NCBI RefSeq assembly: GCF_002300165.1
Contig: NZ_MLCE01000038.1
Location: 1-37,487, forward strand
Length of the DNA stretch: 37,487 bases
Origin: Streptomyces sp. Tue6028
GTDB taxonomy: Bacteria > Actinomycetota > Actinomycetes > Streptomycetales > Streptomycetaceae
Reading direction: 5' to 3'
Positions 23,826 to 31,714 of the stretch are shown here, piece after piece; positions within the stretch are counted from its first letter, which is position 1, and each line of letters starts with the position of its first letter. The translations under genes and the position numbers were made by a program. The notes below the pieces were generated by a model. That model had not been told where the DNA came from. It searched no databases and was given only the letters and a program-made list of their open reading frames with translations.

Positions 23826-24057
23826 GAGACCGGGATCGCGACGTCCCCGTGAAGAGCGACCGAGGTCCGTGACTGGGGAGTGCGGGCCACGTCGCGGGGA
23901 CACCACGCGATTTCGCACCGAGGGTCGGCCGGACGGAGTGGGGCCGTCGGCCGGCCCTCGGCATGTCCATGCCCGGGGTCTCCCCTCGTCTCTCGGGCCG
24001 GACTTCCTCGCACCCGGTCGCCCGACGTTCCGTCGCCGCCATGCCCGTGACGCGTGC

Positions 24058-24555
24058 TCAGCCGGAGTAGTGCCACGCACCGGGCCGGGGCCACCAGCCG
24101 GGCACCGCCCGCCGGTGGCGCTCGTAGTCCGCGCCGAACCGCGCCACCAGCTCCGGTTGCTCGTACCACCGGGCGAAAGCCGCCATCACCAGCCATGCGA
24201 TCGCCCCGTACGCCAGGAGCAGCGGTCGCGCGAGCAGCAGGGCCTGACCGAGGATCACCGCGACGACCGCCAGGTACATCGGATTGCGGACGTACCGGTA
24301 CAGCCCGCCCACGACCAGATGATCGGGAGGCGCGACCGGCGCCGGGGTGCCGAGTCCCTCGCGGACGAACCGCACGAAGGCGGTCAGCAGCACGTACGCG
24401 CCCGCGGCCGGCGGCAGCAGACCGAGCGCGCGCACCGGCGGCCACCAGTGACCGGGCTGCCGGCCGGTCAGCCACCAGGGGATCAGGACGGCCACGGTGC
24501 CCGGCGCGAGTGCCAGGAAGAGTGAACTGCCGGCCGCCGCCGCGGATCTGCGCAT
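24058..24555 (-). CDS. Isoprenylcysteine methyltransferase-like (ICMT/PEMT) membrane protein
   Basis: 165 residues with four or five membrane helices. The C-terminal half carries the ICMT/PEMT signature: GLYRYVRNPMYLAVV, then PELVARFGADYERHRRAVPGWWP, the S-adenosylmethionine-binding end of the family. Bacterial members methylate small lipids or are of unknown function. ATG 24555 follows GGTGGG and precedes a hydrophobic first helix; the open frame extends upstream without coding character. It is divergent from the PAP2/diacylglycerol kinase gene (120 bases apart), so a shared role in lipid chemistry is possible but unproven. Confidence 0.85.
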   Translation of the reverse strand: MRRSAAAAGSSLFLALAPGTVAVLIPWWLTGRQPGHWWPPVRALGLLPPAAGAYVLLTAFVRFVREGLGTPAPVAPPDHLVVGGLYRYVRNPMYLAVVAVILGQALLLARPLLLAYGAIAWLVMAAFARWYEQPELVARFGADYERHRRAVPGWWPRPGAWHYSG

Positions 24556-24674
24556 GCACCCACCATGGCCCCGGCGGCCCGCACCGGGAAGCCGCTGCGC
24601 CGCACGGCGCAGCCCCGTCACCGGTCCGAGTCGCCCAGGATGCCGGCGCGGACGCGACGCCGTAGCGGTTGAGC

Positions 24675-26258
24675 ATGCGTGCACTGGGCGAGCTGGACGA
24701 GCGGCTGTTCACACGGGTGGCGGGGGCGCGGATGCCCGGAGCCGATCCGGCGCTGCGGCGGCTGAGCCACTCGGCCGACCACGGAGCGCTCTGGTTCGGC
24801 ACGGCGGCCGGGCTCGCGGCCGCCGGTGGACGCACCGCCCGGCGTGCGGCCCTGCGGGGCGTAGGAGCGCTCGCGCTCGCCTCGCTCACCGTCAACACGG
24901 TCGTGAAGTGGAGCACCCGCCGCCCCCGGCCGCTGCTCGATCTGGTGCCGACGGTCCGTCACCTGCGCATCCAGCCGCACACCACGTCCTTCCCGTCCGG
25001 GCACTCCGCCTCCGCCGTGGCCTTCGCCACCGGGGTCGCCCTGGAGTCCACGCGGTACGGCGCCCTGGTCGCGCCCTTCGCCGCCGCGGTCGCCTTCTCC
25101 CGTGTCTACGTGGGCGTGCACTACCCCGGGGACGTGCTGGCCGGGATGGCGATCGGCGTCGGCGCCGCTGCGCTCACCTGCCGCTGGTGGCCGCCTCGCC
25201 AGGTCGTCCCGGGGAGACAGCGGCCCGTCGCCGACGCGCCCGCGCTGCCCCGGGGCGAGGGGCTGGTCGTGTTCGTCAACAGCGGGGCCGGCTCCGGCGC
25301 CGCCGCCACGTCCCTGCCCCCGGCCGAACGGCTGCGCGCGCTGCTTCCCGGGGCCGAACTGATCGAGCGGGGCCCCGACGACGATTTCGCCGCGCTGCTC
25401 GCCGAGGCCGTCGACCGGGCCGCGGAGAGCGGCGGAGTCCTCGGCGTCTGCGGTGGGGACGGCAGCGTCAACGCCGCCGCCCGCGCGGCGGCCGAACGGG
25501 GCCTCGCGCTGGCGGTGTTCCCCGGCGGCACCCTCAACCACTTCGCCCAGGACCTGGGGGTGCCGGACTACGAGGACACCGCGGACGCCGTGGTCCGGGG
25601 CGAGGCGGTGTCAGTGGACCTCGGTGTGGCGCGCTCGGCCGGCGGCGAGGACGTGCGGTTCCTCAACACCTTCAGCATCGGCCTGTACCCCGAACTCGTC
25701 CGGATGCGTGAGCGTGCGCAGGAGCGGTGGGGCAAGTGGCCCGCCGCCGCGTTCGCCCTGGTCAGGGTGTTGCGCACCGCGACCCCCGTCGAGCTGAGCC
25801 TCAACGGCCGCCCGCGCCGTCTGTGGCTGCTGTTCGCGGGCAACGGACGCTACGTCCCCGAGGGCTTCGCCCCGTCCTACAGGCCGCGGCTCGACGACGG
25901 ACTGCTCGACCTGCGCGTGGTGGACGGCGACCACCGTCTCGCCCGCACCCGGGTCGTCGTCTCCGCGCTCGCCGGGGCCCTGCACCGCTCCCGGGTCTAC
26001 GGCGCGGAGCAGGTCCCCTGGGTGCGGCTGGAGAACGTGACGGGTACGGACTCCCTCGCGTACGACGGTGAAATCGCGTCCGCCGAGGCGTCGTTGAGCC
26101 TGGAGAAGGAGCCCGGTGCGCTCGTGGTGTACCGGCCCGCGGTGCCGCACGACGAAGCGGCGCGGCAGGCGCGGCCGGCCGCCGGGACGGCCGGCCGGGG
26201 CGGACGGGCGAGGGGCCGCCGTCTCCCTGCTGACGGCGGCCCCTCGGACCGGGGGTGA
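24675..26258 (+). CDS. PAP2 phosphatase-diacylglycerol/sphingosine kinase-like fusion protein
   Basis: 527 residues. The N-terminal half is a membrane PAP2 (type 2 phosphatidate phosphatase) domain with its three motifs: KWSTRRPRP (78-86), PSGH (107-110) and SRVYVGVHYPGD (142-153). The second half (from about 195) is a diacylglycerol kinase catalytic domain with FVNSGAGSG, GGDGSVN (260-266) and PGGTLNHFA (283-291), plus the C-terminal lobe GNGRYVPEG...LDLRVV. The fusion thus joins a lipid phosphatase to a lipid kinase, a combination found in other actinobacteria. ATG 24675 was preferred to TTG 24669; the ribosome site is weak. The last 15 residues lie in a hairpin (26209-26246) and may not matter. 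Confidence 0.93.
   Translation: MRALGELDERLFTRVAGARMPGADPALRRLSHSADHGALWFGTAAGLAAAGGRTARRAALRGVGALALASLTVNTVVKWSTRRPRPLLDLVPTVRHLRIQPHTTSFPSGHSASAVAFATGVALESTRYGALVAPFAAAVAFSRVYVGVHYPGDVLAGMAIGVGAAALTCRWWPPRQVVPGRQRPVADAPALPRGEGLVVFVNSGAGSGAAATSLPPAERLRALLPGAELIERGPDDDFAALLAEAVDRAAESGGVLGVCGGDGSVNAAARAAAERGLALAVFPGGTLNHFAQDLGVPDYEDTADAVVRGEAVSVDLGVARSAGGEDVRFLNTFSIGLYPELVRMRERAQERWGKWPAAAFALVRVLRTATPVELSLNGRPRRLWLLFAGNGRYVPEGFAPSYRPRLDDGLLDLRVVDGDHRLARTRVVVSALAGALHRSRVYGAEQVPWVRLENVTGTDSLAYDGEIASAEASLSLEKEPGALVVYRPAVPHDEAARQARPAAGTAGRGGRARGRRLPADGGPSDRG
26209..26246. terminator. Hairpin with perfect 15-bp stem inside 3' end of the fusion gene
   Basis: CGAGGGGCCGCCGTC, 8-base loop, exact complement. 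It lies within the last codons of the PAP2/kinase gene and just past the 3' end of the convergent exporter gene, for which it is the better-placed terminator. Confidence 0.65.
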
Positions 26259-26277
26259 TCGGTCCGCGACCGATCAC
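26255..26277. terminator. 9-bp hairpin containing both convergent stop codons
   Basis: GTGATCGGT-N5-ACCGATCAC. The stop of the PAP2/kinase gene (26256-26258) lies in the left arm and the minus-strand stop of the exporter (26276-26274) in the right arm. Confidence 0.6.
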
Positions 26278-27776
26278 ATGTGGACGACCGGTGCGGCGTC
26301 CGGGTCCTGCTCCAGCTTCCCGCGCCGGTAGAGCAGGAAGGCGATGACGGCGCCCGCGACGAAGAATCCGGCCGACCACCAGAAGGCGGTGGTGTAGCTC
26401 TCGATCGTCGACCGGGCCTGGACCAGCTTGTCGGTGGCGTCCTTGCCGGACAGGTAGTTCGTCGCGGCGCTCGCGGCGAGCGTGTTCAGCAGGGCCGTAC
26501 CGATCGAACCACCCACCTGCTGCATGGTGTTGACGGTGGCCGAGGCGACTCCCGCGTCCTCCGGGGCGATCCCGCTGGTGGCGAGCGACATGGCGGGCGG
26601 CATCACCATGCCGAGGCCCGCGCCGATGAGGAGCAGCTGCGGCAGGACCGCGGTCGAGAAGGACGAGCCGATGCCGATGCCGGTCAGCCAGGCCATGCCG
26701 AGCGCGGCGAGCGCGAAGCCGGCGGGGATGACGGCCTTCGGGCCGATGCGCGGCACCAGCACCGTCGTGGAGACCTGGGCCATGACCATCAGGGCCGCCA
26801 TCATCGGCAGGAACGCCACACCGGTCTTCGTCGGGCTGAAGCCCAGGTTCAGCTGGAGGTAGTAGGTGAGGAAGAGGAACACACCGAACATGCCGGCACC
26901 GGTGATGAGCACGGTGATGAACGAGGCGGCACGGTTGCGGTCGAGCAGGACGCGCATCGGCAGCAGCGGGTGCTCGGCGACGCTTTGCCGGCGGACGAAC
27001 GCGGCCAGCAGGACCACACCCGCGGCCAGGAAGCCCCAGGTGGCGGGCGAGCTCCAGTCGTGCGTCTCGGCGTTGGAGAAGCCGTAGACCAGTGAGAAGA
27101 GACCGGAGGAGACCAGCAGGGTGCCCGGCAGGTCGAGCTTGGATCCGGCCGCGTCGCGGTGGTTGCCCAGCAGCACCCAGCCGCCGGCGAAGGCGACGAC
27201 CGCGAAGACGAGGTTGACGAACAGGGTCCAGCGCCAGTCGAGCGTGTCGGTGAGGACACCGCCGAGCAGCAGGCCCACCGCGCCGCCGGCGCCGGCGATG
27301 GCGCCGTACACGCTGAACGCCTTGGCGCGTTCCTTGGCGTCGGTGAACGTCGTGTTCAGCAGCGAGAGCGCGGCGGGCGCGAGGAGTGCGCCGAAGACAC
27401 CCTGCAGGGCGCGGGCGGTGACGAGCATCCCGAAGCTGGTCGCCGCGCCGCCGAGCACGGAGGCGGCGGCGAAGCCGGCGACGCCGATGAGGAAGGCGGG
27501 CTTGCGGCCGAAGAGGTCCGCGATACGTCCGCCGAGCAGCAGCAGGGAGGCGAAGGCGAGGGAGTAGGCGGTGACGATCCACTGCCGGTTGCCGTCCGAG
27601 AAGCCGAGGTCGGCCTGGGCCGACGGCAGGGCGATGTTCACGATGGTCGCGTCGAGGACCACCATCAGCTGCGCGATGCCGATGATCGCGAGGATCCACC
27701 AGCGCCGGTTCGAGGCGGGCGCGGGCGGTGCTTCCACGGCACCCGCGCGGGTGCCGTCGGCCACGGTCTGAGACAT
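26274..27776 (-). CDS. MFS drug exporter, DHA2 (14-TM, EmrB/QacA) family
   Basis: 500 residues. Family marks: ILAIIGIAQLMVVLDATIVNIALP in helix 1, QWIVTAYSLAFASLLLLGGRIADLFGRK covering helix 2 and the conserved loop, and GAIAGAGGAVGLLLGGVLTD as motif C. It exports an unidentified compound using the proton gradient. ATG 27776 is the first start after the promoter; GGAG lies 13 bases upstream, itself part of a GGAG-TGTT-CTCC repeat. The TTGCCG-N17-TAGTCT promoter is bracketed by two GAAACG palindromes, so a repressor, probably TetR-like, should control it, yet no tetR gene lies beside it. The divergent gene is ArsR-type with its own promoter. Confidence 0.93.
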   Translation of the reverse strand: MSQTVADGTRAGAVEAPPAPASNRRWWILAIIGIAQLMVVLDATIVNIALPSAQADLGFSDGNRQWIVTAYSLAFASLLLLGGRIADLFGRKPAFLIGVAGFAAASVLGGAATSFGMLVTARALQGVFGALLAPAALSLLNTTFTDAKERAKAFSVYGAIAGAGGAVGLLLGGVLTDTLDWRWTLFVNLVFAVVAFAGGWVLLGNHRDAAGSKLDLPGTLLVSSGLFSLVYGFSNAETHDWSSPATWGFLAAGVVLLAAFVRRQSVAEHPLLPMRVLLDRNRAASFITVLITGAGMFGVFLFLTYYLQLNLGFSPTKTGVAFLPMMAALMVMAQVSTTVLVPRIGPKAVIPAGFALAALGMAWLTGIGIGSSFSTAVLPQLLLIGAGLGMVMPPAMSLATSGIAPEDAGVASATVNTMQQVGGSIGTALLNTLAASAATNYLSGKDATDKLVQARSTIESYTTAFWWSAGFFVAGAVIAFLLYRRGKLEQDPDAAPVVHM

Positions 27777-27820
27777 GGGAGAACACTCCGGGGAAGGTCG
27801 CTCAGGGATGAGTGCACTAA

Positions 27821-27835
27821 ACGAAACGGTTTCGT
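27821..27835. promoter_or_regulatory. Palindromic operator 1, ACGAAAC-G-GTTTCGT
   Basis: Perfect 7-bp arms around one base, just downstream of the predicted transcription start of the exporter gene. Confidence 0.75.
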
Positions 27836-27851
27836 ACACATCGACATCCCG

Positions 27852-27880
27852 AGACTAGACCCCGTCGAGCGAAACGGCAA
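27852..27880 (-). promoter_or_regulatory. Sigma-70-type promoter of the DHA2 exporter
   Basis: On the minus strand TTGCCG (27880-27875), 17 bases, TAGTCT (27857-27852). The -35 lies in the centre of operator 2, and operator 1 is about 10-30 bases past the expected transcription start. Confidence 0.65.
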
Positions 27881-27889
27881 CGTTTCGCT
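27868..27889. promoter_or_regulatory. Palindromic operator 2, AGCGAAACG-N4-CGTTTCGCT
   Basis: Perfect 9-bp arms with a 4-base centre. It covers the exporter's -35 element and shares the GAAACG half-site with operator 1, whose centre is about 50 bases away. Confidence 0.75.
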
Positions 27890-27916
27890 AAGTGACCTGG
27901 GTCGCCCTCGTATACC

Positions 27917-27945
27917 TTGACGGGCATATAACCAAAGAGGCATAT
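27917..27945 (+). promoter_or_regulatory. Leaderless promoter of the ArsR-SRPBCC operon
   Basis: TTGACG (27917-27922), 17 bases, GCATAT (27940-27945), then seven bases to the ATG at 27953. The word GGCATAT occurs at 27923-27929 and 27939-27945, a possible ArsR-type half-site pair. Confidence 0.55.
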
Positions 27946-27952
27946 TGAGGCC

Positions 27953-28306
27953 ATGTCCGAGGCATCCCTGTGGGCCGCGCTCGCCGACCCGCACCGGCGT
28001 GCCATCGTGGCGCTCCTCCTGGAGCGCCCGCGCGCCGTCGGCGAGATCGTCGAGGCCTGCGGTCTGAGCCAGCCCAGCACCTCCAAGCACCTTCGGGTGC
28101 TCCGCGACGCCGGGCTCGTGCGGGCGCGCCAGGACGCGCAACGCCGTGTCTACGCCCTCGACCCCGCCCCGATCGCCGAACTCGACGCCTGGCTCGCCCC
28201 GTACCGCACCCTGTGGAACGAGCGCCTCGACGCCCTGGGCCGACGCCTGGACGCCGCGGCGGGGGAGCCACCGGACGACCACGACACACCCTCCCCGAAG
28301 GACTGA
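27953..28306 (+). CDS. ArsR-family winged-helix regulator (SdpR-like, non-metal type)
   Basis: 117 residues. The winged helix reads ALADPHRRAIVALLLERP, then IVEACGLSQPSTSKHLRVLRDAGLV with the recognition helix, then the RRVYALDP wing. The metal-binding CxC motif of classical ArsR is absent, as in the subfamily paired with SRPBCC/AHSA1 proteins. The C-terminal LDAWLAPYRTLWNERLDALGRRL helix is also typical of that subfamily. It forms an operon with the AHSA1-type gene five bases downstream. It probably represses its own leaderless promoter; whether it also binds the GAAACG palindromes of the divergent exporter is open. Confidence 0.93.
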   Translation: MSEASLWAALADPHRRAIVALLLERPRAVGEIVEACGLSQPSTSKHLRVLRDAGLVRARQDAQRRVYALDPAPIAELDAWLAPYRTLWNERLDALGRRLDAAAGEPPDDHDTPSPKD

Positions 28307-28311
28307 CCGCC

Positions 28312-28848
28312 ATGTCCGCCGAGCGCACCGACCTCACCGGCACCTACCTCACCCTGGACGACGGGCGCCCCGCCGTCCGCTTCAGCAGGACCTACGACCA
28401 CCCCGTCGACCGGGTCTGGCAGTTCGTGACCGACCCCGACGAACTGGCCCAGTGGTTCCCCTCCCGCGCCGAGTTCGAGCTGCGGCCGGGCGGCACCGTC
28501 ACCTTCAGCGGCGACCCCAACACGGCGGACTCGCGGGGCCGCGTCCTCGCCGTCGACCCGCCCCGGCACCTCTCCTTCGCCTGGGGCGGCGACGAACTGC
28601 ACTTCGACCTCGAAGCCCTGGACGACAAGCGCACCCGCTTCACACTCACCGACGTCCTCGGAGCCGCGGACACCGCCGCTCGCAACGGCGCCGGCTGGGA
28701 GGTGTGTCTCGCCGCCCTCGACGCGAAGGCCCGCGGCGAACACCCCGAGGGCCCGCACGCCGGGGCCGGAGCACCCTGGAAGGAGTTCTACCGCGGCTAC
28801 CTCGAGGCCGGGGTCCCCTCCGGCGCGCCCGTTCCGGGGCTCGACTGA
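28312..28848 (+). CDS. SRPBCC/AHSA1-domain protein
   Basis: 178 residues with the helix-grip START/AHSA1 fold: VRFSRTYDHPVDRVWQFVTDPDELAQWFP opens the domain, and PPRHLSFAWG, TRFTLTDVL and GAGWEVCLAALDA are family landmarks. It probably binds a small hydrophobic ligand in its cavity; no catalytic residues can be assigned. Its ATG lies five bases after the ArsR stop, with GAAGGA upstream. ArsR-AHSA1 pairs are widespread, and the AHSA1 protein is often thought to help sense or process the inducer. Confidence 0.92.
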   Translation: MSAERTDLTGTYLTLDDGRPAVRFSRTYDHPVDRVWQFVTDPDELAQWFPSRAEFELRPGGTVTFSGDPNTADSRGRVLAVDPPRHLSFAWGGDELHFDLEALDDKRTRFTLTDVLGAADTAARNGAGWEVCLAALDAKARGEHPEGPHAGAGAPWKEFYRGYLEAGVPSGAPVPGLD

Positions 28849-28884
28849 ACAGGCGGGCCACCGCAGCCGCACGCCGTTCCCGGC

Positions 28885-31713
28885 CTACCGCATCTGCCGT
28901 CGCACCAGTTCGTGCAGCCGCCCGCCGGTGTCCGCCAGCAACTGCGCGGGCGGGCCCTGCTGGGCGACCCGGCCGTCCTCCATCACGATGACGCGGTCCG
29001 CGTCCATCACGGTCGACAGACGGTGGGCGATCACGACACGGGTGGCCTGCAGCGCACGGGTGCTCTCGATGACCGTGCGCTGCGTGTCGTTGTCGAGAGC
29101 GCTCGTCGCCTCGTCGAAGAAGAGGATCCTCGGACGCCGGATCAACGCCTGGGCGATCATCAGCCGCTGGCGCTGACCGCCGGAGATCGCACCGCCGCCG
29201 GAGACGATCGTGTGCAGCCCCATCGGCATCCGCTTGATGTCCTCGGCCAGACCCGCCATCTCGGCCGCGGCCATCGCCTCCTCGGGCGTGTACGGCTCGG
29301 TGCCGCAGATGCAGTCCAGGATCGACCCGGTGAACGGCTGCGCGTGCTGGAGCACGACACCGCACTGACGGCGCACGGCCGACTGGTCGAGAGCCGCCAG
29401 GTCCTGCCCGTCGTACAGGACGCTGCCCGAGACCGGCCTGTCGAAGCCGATGAGCAGGCGCAGCAGCGTGGACTTGCCGCAGCCGCTCGGGCCGACGATC
29501 GCCACGAACTCGCCCGGCCGGATCTCGAAGGACACGTCGTCGAGGACCAGCGGACCGTCGTCGGCGTAACGGAAGGAGAGCCGCCGCGCCTCCAGGCCCC
29601 CGGACAGGACGCCCGGGCGCGTGTTCGCCGCGCGCACCTCCGGCGCCGCTTCGAGCACCGGCTTGATCTCCTCGAACATCGGCAGCGCGGCAGCCGCCGA
29701 GACGAACGCGCCGGTGATCTGGGTGACCGAGGTCAGCAGCATCGTCACCGCCGTGCTGAAGGTGAGGAAGTCCGCCGCCGACAGCGAGCCGCGGGCCGGG
29801 CCGGCGAGCAGCATGAACATCAGCAGGGTGCACAGCGGCAGATAGACCGCGCCCATCACCGTGTTCAGGTTCTTGATGCGGCCCACCTTCTGCTGGAGCT
29901 CGCGGCTGCGCGCGAACTCGCCCGCCCAGGCGGCGTACGCGTAGTTCTCCGCCGCCGCGACCCGCAGCTTGGGCAGCCCCCGCAGGGTCTGGAACGCCTG
30001 GTTGTTGAGCTTGTTGCCGAGCACGACCAGGCGGCGCTGCCAGCGCACCTGCCACAGTCCCAGGCCGAGGAACCCGGCCGCGATGACGACCAGCATGGCG
30101 ATCGCGGCCAGCGCCATGGGAACGCTGTACCAGAGCAGCAGCCCCAGATTCATCGCGCCGATCGTGCCCGCCTGCATCAGCGTCGGGCCGACACCCGCGA
30201 GCAGGCGGCGGATGCCGCTGATCCCCATGGCGGCGCTGGCGAGTTCACCGGTCGACCGGGACGTGAAGAACTTCGTCGGCAGGCGCAGCAGCCGGTCCCA
30301 CACCGCCGGCTGGAGCGTCGCCTCGATCCGCCCCTCCAGCCGCAGGATCGTGAGGTTCTGCAGCAGCATGAACGCCGCCGACACGACACTGGTGAGCATC
30401 AGGGCCAGACACACCTGCACGATGAGGTCGTGCTGGGCCTTCGGCACGTACTCGCCGAGCACCTTGCCGGTCGCGATCGGCACCAGGGCTCCGATCACGA
30501 CGGTCACCAGGCCGCTGACCGCGAGACCGCGCAGATCCCCGCCGGTCCCGCGGAGACAGAACCGCAACAGCCCGAACGGGCTGGGCGTCCGCTCCGGCAG
30601 CGGCCGGTAGAACATCACCGCCCGCGGCTCGAACTCCGCCGCGTTGGCCTTCTCGACCGGGGTCTCCCGCCCGGAGGACGGCTGCACGGCCACATAGCCG
30701 CCGCGCCGCCACAGCAGGGCGACCGGCGCGCCGGACACGGCGCGGTGGCCCACCAGCGGGCCGATGTTGTCGCGCCACCAGCGCCCGTCCAGGCGTACCG
30801 CACGCGTGCGGATCCGCGAGGCGAGCGCGATCCGCTCGACCGGGTCGAGCCGGTCGCTCTCGGTGCCGCTCTGCGCGGGCTCCGCGAGGTCGATGCCCGC
30901 GGTGCGGGCGACCAGCTTGCACGCCGCGTACGTGGCGTCCGCGTCGGCGGCGGTCGGACGCTTCGCCGACGACTTGCCGATGGAGGCCAGCAGGGTCCGG
31001 TCGGCCTGGGCACGGACCGCCTCACCGGCCTTGATGCCGGCCGCCGTACGGTCCTCGTGGCTCGCCTCCAGCTGCTCGATCCAGCGGTCCAGCGTGGCCA
31101 GCAGCCGGTACTGCTGATCGACCATGCCCTGCCACACGCCGGGGTCCATCAGCAGATCGGCCGCGGCCTCGGCGCCGTACAACGAGCCGTACTGGACGCT
31201 GCCGGGCGGCACCTGCATCCAGAAGACGTCCTCGTCCGTGAGCGCGGCGGCGTTCTCCGTGGCCATCGGGGCCTGGAAGAGAATGGACAGGCTGCGGCCG
31301 ACCCCGAGGGCGAGGGCGTACTCCAGCGGGCTGGACGTCGGAGGCACGTACTGCGGGTTGCCGTACTCGTCGTAGGACCAGGTCTCCGTGTTGACGGGCT
31401 GGTACAGCTCGCGCAGCACGATCCGGTGCACCACGCAGTCGCGCAACGGCCGCCCGACGAGCGTGTGCTGGGGACCCGCGACCGGGCCGAGCAGCAGCGA
31501 GCCCGCTTCGAGCCTGCCCAGATGGTGCCAGTGACCCTGCTGCACCGCGTCGACCGCGAACAGGTCCATGGCGCCCGCGGCGACCAGCCACAGCACCTGC
31601 GGACCCTCCAGGTCCAGCCGGTTGAGACCGGAGCAGTCGATCGGCGTGCCCATGCCGCCGAGTGCGCCGAGGACGAGGTCCCCCTCGTGGACGCCCTCGT
31701 GAACCGTGGTCAT
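28885..31713 (-). CDS. NHLP/NHLM-type peptide export ABC protein (permease-ATPase, no peptidase domain)
   Basis: 942 residues. The N-terminal third (about 1-380) is cytoplasmic, begins with a cyclic-nucleotide-binding-like beta roll, and lacks the C39 Cys-His pair. An exporter-type membrane domain follows (about 395-690), then an ATPase with Walker A VGPSGCGKSTLL, signature ISGGQRQRLMIAQAL, Walker B ILFFDEATSALD and a conserved His in VIAHRLSTV. This is the layout of the second ABC subunit of nitrile-hydratase-leader-peptide export systems, which probably pairs with the peptidase-containing subunit. The start is ATG 31713, one base after the stop of the gene before it, with AAGGAG upstream. 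It is the last gene of the precursor-HlyD-ABC-ABC operon. Confidence 0.92.
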   Translation of the reverse strand: MTTVHEGVHEGDLVLGALGGMGTPIDCSGLNRLDLEGPQVLWLVAAGAMDLFAVDAVQQGHWHHLGRLEAGSLLLGPVAGPQHTLVGRPLRDCVVHRIVLRELYQPVNTETWSYDEYGNPQYVPPTSSPLEYALALGVGRSLSILFQAPMATENAAALTDEDVFWMQVPPGSVQYGSLYGAEAAADLLMDPGVWQGMVDQQYRLLATLDRWIEQLEASHEDRTAAGIKAGEAVRAQADRTLLASIGKSSAKRPTAADADATYAACKLVARTAGIDLAEPAQSGTESDRLDPVERIALASRIRTRAVRLDGRWWRDNIGPLVGHRAVSGAPVALLWRRGGYVAVQPSSGRETPVEKANAAEFEPRAVMFYRPLPERTPSPFGLLRFCLRGTGGDLRGLAVSGLVTVVIGALVPIATGKVLGEYVPKAQHDLIVQVCLALMLTSVVSAAFMLLQNLTILRLEGRIEATLQPAVWDRLLRLPTKFFTSRSTGELASAAMGISGIRRLLAGVGPTLMQAGTIGAMNLGLLLWYSVPMALAAIAMLVVIAAGFLGLGLWQVRWQRRLVVLGNKLNNQAFQTLRGLPKLRVAAAENYAYAAWAGEFARSRELQQKVGRIKNLNTVMGAVYLPLCTLLMFMLLAGPARGSLSAADFLTFSTAVTMLLTSVTQITGAFVSAAAALPMFEEIKPVLEAAPEVRAANTRPGVLSGGLEARRLSFRYADDGPLVLDDVSFEIRPGEFVAIVGPSGCGKSTLLRLLIGFDRPVSGSVLYDGQDLAALDQSAVRRQCGVVLQHAQPFTGSILDCICGTEPYTPEEAMAAAEMAGLAEDIKRMPMGLHTIVSGGGAISGGQRQRLMIAQALIRRPRILFFDEATSALDNDTQRTVIESTRALQATRVVIAHRLSTVMDADRVIVMEDGRVAQQGPPAQLLADTGGRLHELVRRQMR

Positions 31714-31714
31714 C

